NCBI GenBank assembly: GCA_011330545.1
Contig: DRQI01000105.1
Coordinates: 1 to 9,044, forward strand
DNA from: Flavobacteriia bacterium
Lineage (GTDB): Bacteria > Bacteroidota > Bacteroidia > Flavobacteriales > Flavobacteriaceae
Direction of reading: 5' to 3'
Length of the DNA stretch: 9,044 nucleotides
The notes below the pieces were generated by a model. That model made no database searches and was not told the DNA's origin. It was given only the letters and a program-made list of their open reading frames with translations. Both the position numbers and the translations under genes were made by a program. Below, in pieces: positions 7,004-9,044 of this stretch. How positions within the stretch are numbered: the stretch's first letter is position 1; each line of letters opens with the position of its first letter.

Positions 7004-7060
7004 ATGAAACCCTCATTGAGGGATTTGCATAAAAAGATAGGAGCCCGACAAAGGAGATGA
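7004..7060 (+). CDS. Possible 18-codon leader or small-protein ORF upstream of mnmA
   Basis: An ATG lies 11 bp after the consensus -7 element and opens an 18-residue basic peptide ending in TGA (MKPSLRDLHKKIGARQRR). It contains three Lys and four Arg, the Arg codons being AGG, CGA, AGG and AGA. Its codons also include AAA, AAA, AAG and CAA, which are read by tRNAs that MnmA modifies. The first third overlaps the palindrome CCCTCATTGAGGG (7010-7022). It could be a leader peptide or a real microprotein. Equally, it may be a chance ORF inside a structured RNA, so the call is weak. Confidence 0.22.
   Translation: MKPSLRDLHKKIGARQRR
7010..7022 (+). repeat. Perfect inverted repeat in the mnmA leader (hairpin 1)
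   Basis: CCCTCATTGAGGG is a perfect palindrome around a central T. In RNA it would fold as a CCCTC/GAGGG stem with a 3-nt loop. The flanks ATGAAA (7004-7009) and TTTGCAT (7024-7030, partly) are also nearly complementary, so the pairing can extend outward with small bulges. It could equally be a protein-binding operator just downstream of the transcription start. Confidence 0.6.
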
Positions 7061-7101
7061 ATAGATAACTATTTATTTGCCTTTGCGTTGTTCTTTTTGT
7101 T
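7046..7101 (+). terminator. Long hairpin with T-rich tail upstream of mnmA: attenuator or terminator candidate
   Basis: The outer stem pairs CAAAGG (7049-7054) with CCTTTG (7080-7085). It extends by two more G-C pairs, 7046-7047 with 7086-7087, around one bulged A. An inner stem AATAG (7060-7064) pairs with CTATT (7069-7073) across an ATAA loop, with a further G-T and T-A pair beyond it. The two stems are separated by a small internal loop. Directly after the outer stem comes a T-rich run (7088-7101, including five consecutive T). This is the layout of an intrinsic terminator, placed about 40 bp before the mnmA start, so it could end a short transcript or act as an attenuator. The stem is mostly A-T in its upper half, so its strength is uncertain. 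Confidence 0.45.
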
Positions 7102-7113
7102 ATATTAATATAA
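7100..7113. repeat. 14-bp perfect AT palindrome before mnmA
   Basis: TTATATTAATATAA is a perfect inverted repeat lying 28 bp upstream of the mnmA GTG. Such sequences are not rare in AT-rich intergenic DNA, so a binding-site role is only a possibility. Confidence 0.3.
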
Positions 7114-7141
7114 GGCAGTTAATCAATATATATTTATTCTT

Positions 7142-8338
7142 GTGAAAAAAGTGAAGCGAGTTGTGGTAGGCCTTTCGGGAGGAGTAGATTCAAGCGTTGC
7201 TGCTTATTTATTAAAAGAGCAAGGCTATGAGGTGATAGGCTTATTTATGAAAAATTGGCATGACGATTCAGTAATTATCTCTAATGAATGCCCTTGGTTA
7301 GAAGACAGTAATGATGCCATGTTGGTTGCCGAAAAATTAGGAATTCCGTTTCAAGTGGTCGACTTAAGTGAGCAATATAAAGAGCGTATCGTCAACTATA
7401 TGTTTCGCGAATATGAAATGGGGCGGACACCCAATCCGGATGTACTCTGCAACAGAGAGATTAAATTTGATGTATTTTTAAAGATAGCACTAGAATTGGG
7501 AGCCGATTTTGTGGCTACCGGACATTATTGCAGAAAAGATGTATTGGAAAAAGACGGTGAGAAAATCTATCGCCTATTGGCAGGAATTGACGGCAATAAA
7601 GACCAATCGTATTTTTTATGCCAGTTGTCGCAAGAGCAATTGGCTACTTCTTTATTTCCGATTGGCGAATTGACCAAACCCGAAGTCAGGAAAATAGCCA
7701 TGGACTTAGCGTTGGTAACTGCCGAAAAGAAAGATTCACAAGGCTTATGTTTTATAGGGAAGGTTCGTTTACCGGAATTTTTACAACAAAAATTACAACC
7801 CAAAGAAGGCGATATTATACAAATTGCCAAGGACGCAGCCGTTTATAACAGGCCTCAAAAAACATTTTCAGCCAAAGAAGACGAATTGGCATTTAAGGCA
7901 CTAAAGTATGAATATCATGCCGAAGACGGAAAAGTAGTGGGCAAACACCAAGGAGCACATTATTTTACCAAAGGACAACGAAAAGGACTTGCCGTAGGTG
8001 GTACCGTAGAACCACTTTTTGTGATTGATACCGATGTAGTGCATAATATTATTTATACCGGCGAAGGAAAAAACCATCGGGGCTTGTACAGAAATGTATT
8101 ACTGGTACAGAATGAAGAGATTCATTGGATTCGTAAAGACTTAACACTCAAAGACGGAGAAAGTATGAAAGTACAAGCCCGTATTAGATATCGCCAAGCC
8201 TTAGAAAACGCTACCCTTTTTAAAGTAGAAGACGGTTTGTATGTAGAGTTTGAAAATGACCAATCGGCCATAACCGAAGGACAATTTGTAGCGTGGTATG
8301 TTGGCGATGAACTGTTGGGTTCGGGAGTTATTTCTTAA
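7142..8338 (+). CDS. mnmA: tRNA-specific 2-thiouridylase
   Basis: A 398-residue cytosolic enzyme that puts sulfur on C2 of the wobble uridine (U34) of tRNA-Lys, -Glu and -Gln, activating the uridine with ATP and taking persulfide sulfur from the IscS/Tus relay or an equivalent. The PP-loop ATP site SGGVDS is at 12-17 ([18 protein letters not shown]). [16 protein letters not shown] (94-109) holds the catalytic Cys103, and [17 protein letters not shown] (198-214) holds the second active-site Cys203. ATGHY (125-129) and KDQSYFL (153-159) are also typical. The C-terminal [14 protein letters not shown] segment and the beta-barrel domain are complete. It is slightly longer than E. coli MnmA (368 aa); the extra residues lie mainly around 240-270. 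It starts with GTG at 7142, without a visible Shine-Dalgarno sequence and with no better ATG nearby. The preceding leader is structured. Confidence 0.97.
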   Translation: MKKVKRVVVGLSGGVDSSVAAYLLKEQGYEVIGLFMKNWHDDSVIISNECPWLEDSNDAMLVAEKLGIPFQVVDLSEQYKERIVNYMFREYEMGRTPNPDVLCNREIKFDVFLKIALELGADFVATGHYCRKDVLEKDGEKIYRLLAGIDGNKDQSYFLCQLSQEQLATSLFPIGELTKPEVRKIAMDLALVTAEKKDSQGLCFIGKVRLPEFLQQKLQPKEGDIIQIAKDAAVYNRPQKTFSAKEDELAFKALKYEYHAEDGKVVGKHQGAHYFTKGQRKGLAVGGTVEPLFVIDTDVVHNIIYTGEGKNHRGLYRNVLLVQNEEIHWIRKDLTLKDGESMKVQARIRYRQALENATLFKVEDGLYVEFENDQSAITEGQFVAWYVGDELLGSGVIS

Positions 8339-8350
8339 ATTAAATCACCT

Positions 8351-8371
8351 TTAAGGTTTGCAAAACCTTAA
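8351..8371 (+). terminator. Hairpin after mnmA, possible terminator or processing site
   Basis: TTAAGGTTT (8351-8359) is the exact reverse complement of AAACCTTAA (8363-8371), leaving a 3-nt GCA loop. It starts 12 bp after the mnmA stop. No run of T follows on the plus strand, so termination would be partial at best. It could instead mark the boundary between mnmA and the lipoprotein gene. Confidence 0.4.
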
Positions 8372-8411
8372 TAGAATGGCAATAAAAGAAAATACTATTA
8401 AAATCAATAAA

Positions 8412-8864
8412 ATGAAAAAGATAATTGTAAGTTTAGTCATTATGATTCTGATTTTCGGTTGTGCATTAGAATCTAAATTCGGATTGCCAAGCAACGAGAA
8501 GGCCAATCAAGATTTGATAGGGGTTTGGTTGAGTATGGATAAACCGGCAGATACAATTTTTATCGAAACCTTAGGAGAAAAAAGATATAAAATATATGAT
8601 AAGGAAGGAGGACAAATTGGGTATTCAACTACTATAAAAGGGCACCATATTTTAAATATAGTCTCAGAATATGAAGGAGAAGAAGTGAATATTTTTTACG
8701 GATTTGACATAAAAAATGACACCGTACAGTTTTTTGAAGTAAATGAGAAACTAAAAAAACACGATTTCAATTCGCAAGCCGAATTGATAGATTTTTTCAA
8801 TGAAAATATTGAAAGGCCTGATTTTTTTGTAAGTCCTTTTTCCCTAATCCGGAAACCAGAATAA
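8412..8864 (+). CDS. Small lipoprotein of unknown function
   Basis: A 150-residue protein from ATG 8412. The start is set by the lipoprotein signal MKKIIVSLVIMILIFGC with the lipidated Cys at 17. Earlier in-frame starts (TTG 8358, ATG 8376) would put charged residues before the signal, and the TTG lies inside a hairpin. The mature part begins with a short linker. A region with the feel of a small lipocalin-like beta domain follows: DLIGVWLSMDKPADTIFIE, then KRYKIYDKEGGQIGYSTTIKGHHILNI, then EVNIFYGFDIKNDTVQFFEV. Then comes a short helical end (SQAELIDFFNENI). The general form, 'GVW' plus strands, resembles lipocalin-like lipoproteins of Bacteroidota, but I do not recognise the family. It sits 73 bp after mnmA and 24 bp before the next gene on the same strand. 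Confidence 0.85.
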   Translation: MKKIIVSLVIMILIFGCALESKFGLPSNEKANQDLIGVWLSMDKPADTIFIETLGEKRYKIYDKEGGQIGYSTTIKGHHILNIVSEYEGEEVNIFYGFDIKNDTVQFFEVNEKLKKHDFNSQAELIDFFNENIERPDFFVSPFSLIRKPE

Positions 8865-8888
8865 TGTAATAAGGTGCATTACTAATAA

Positions 8889-9044
8889 ATGAAAAAATAT
8901 ATATCCATACTACTATTTTTAATAACTGTCAATTTTTGTAATGGGCAAGAACACGCATGGGTATATTTTACCGATAAGCCCGGTGCGGCAACGTTTTTGG
9001 CAAATCCGTTAACAATGTTGTCGCAAAAAGCCTTAGGCCGGAGG
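8889..9044 (+). CDS. N-terminus of a secreted S8 (subtilisin-like) serine peptidase, truncated by the window edge
   Basis: From ATG 8889 there are 52 codons open to the last base of the window. Residues 1-20 form a signal peptide (MKKYISILLFLITVNFCNGQ). The next part, EHAWVYFTDKPGAATFLANP followed by LTMLSQKALGRR, matches my memory of the start of flavobacterial S8-family peptidases. In those, a short propeptide with 'AWVYF.DKP' and 'NPL.MLSQRAL.RR' precedes the catalytic domain. Those proteins are usually large and often carry a C-terminal type IX secretion signal; neither the catalytic triad nor the C-terminus is inside this window. The 24-bp gap after the lipoprotein gene suggests cotranscription. 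Confidence 0.75.
   Translation, partial: MKKYISILLFLITVNFCNGQEHAWVYFTDKPGAATFLANPLTMLSQKALGRR

Noticed and set aside
7010..7045. Resemblance of the mnmA leader to a preQ1-I riboswitch (hairpin followed by CATAAAAAGATAGGAG)
   Set aside because: The A-rich tail is similar, but the loop between the stem arms is only 3 nt and lacks the conserved loop residues needed for ligand binding, so the fold cannot form.
7567..7848. Open frames on both strands inside mnmA
   Set aside because: They overlap the catalytic region of a complete mnmA and are best explained as chance frames.
1..9044. CRISPR arrays, insertion sequences, tRNA or rRNA genes, and phage or defence modules
   Set aside because: I saw no spaced direct repeats, transposase motifs, cloverleaf or rRNA sequence, and no nuclease or defence domains. 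All sizeable coding stretches are accounted for by the listed genes.

Overview
The window looks like chromosomal DNA from a member of the Bacteroidota, most likely the family Flavobacteriaceae. The DNA is AT-rich. Start codons mostly lack a Shine-Dalgarno sequence. Two intergenic regions carry exact copies of the Bacteroidota -7 promoter element (TAnnTTTG), and a third carries a close match with a well-spaced TTG upstream. The gene content also fits: a TonB-dependent receptor with an N-terminal CarboxypepD_reg-like domain, small lipoproteins, a secreted MORN_2 protein and the start of an S8-type secreted peptidase.

Layout. Positions 1-4482 hold five genes on the minus strand. In transcription order they are a HEAT/ARM-like helical protein (4482-3883), purB (3814-2471), a small lipoprotein whose start overlaps the purB stop by one base (2471-2106), a short His/Cys-rich exported protein resembling DUF2946 (2028-1702), and a TonB-dependent receptor of the ZnuD/heavy-metal type (1664 to beyond the left edge). 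Positions 4717-5427 (plus strand) encode a secreted MORN_2-repeat protein. It meets a PLP-dependent group II amino acid decarboxylase (6877-5432, minus) tail to tail, with only 4 bp between them. After a 264-bp divergent intergenic region come mnmA (7142-8338), a hairpin, a lipoprotein (8412-8864) and the first 52 codons of an S8-like peptidase (8889 to the right edge), all on the plus strand.

How the genes relate. The first two genes of the minus-strand block to be read, plus the lipoprotein, form a purine-linked cluster that I believe is common in flavobacteria. The last two look like a separate metal-acquisition unit: a periplasmic metal-binding candidate just upstream of its likely outer-membrane receptor. 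The remaining genes look like housekeeping or ordinary envelope functions.

The least ordinary stretch is the region upstream of mnmA. It combines a consensus -7 element, an 18-codon basic open reading frame containing a perfect palindrome, a second long hairpin followed by a U-rich tract, and a 14-bp AT palindrome before a GTG start. This could be a small independent transcript or an attenuator-type leader for mnmA. I found no mobile element, CRISPR array, tRNA or rRNA, and I cannot claim a clearly new multi-gene system here.
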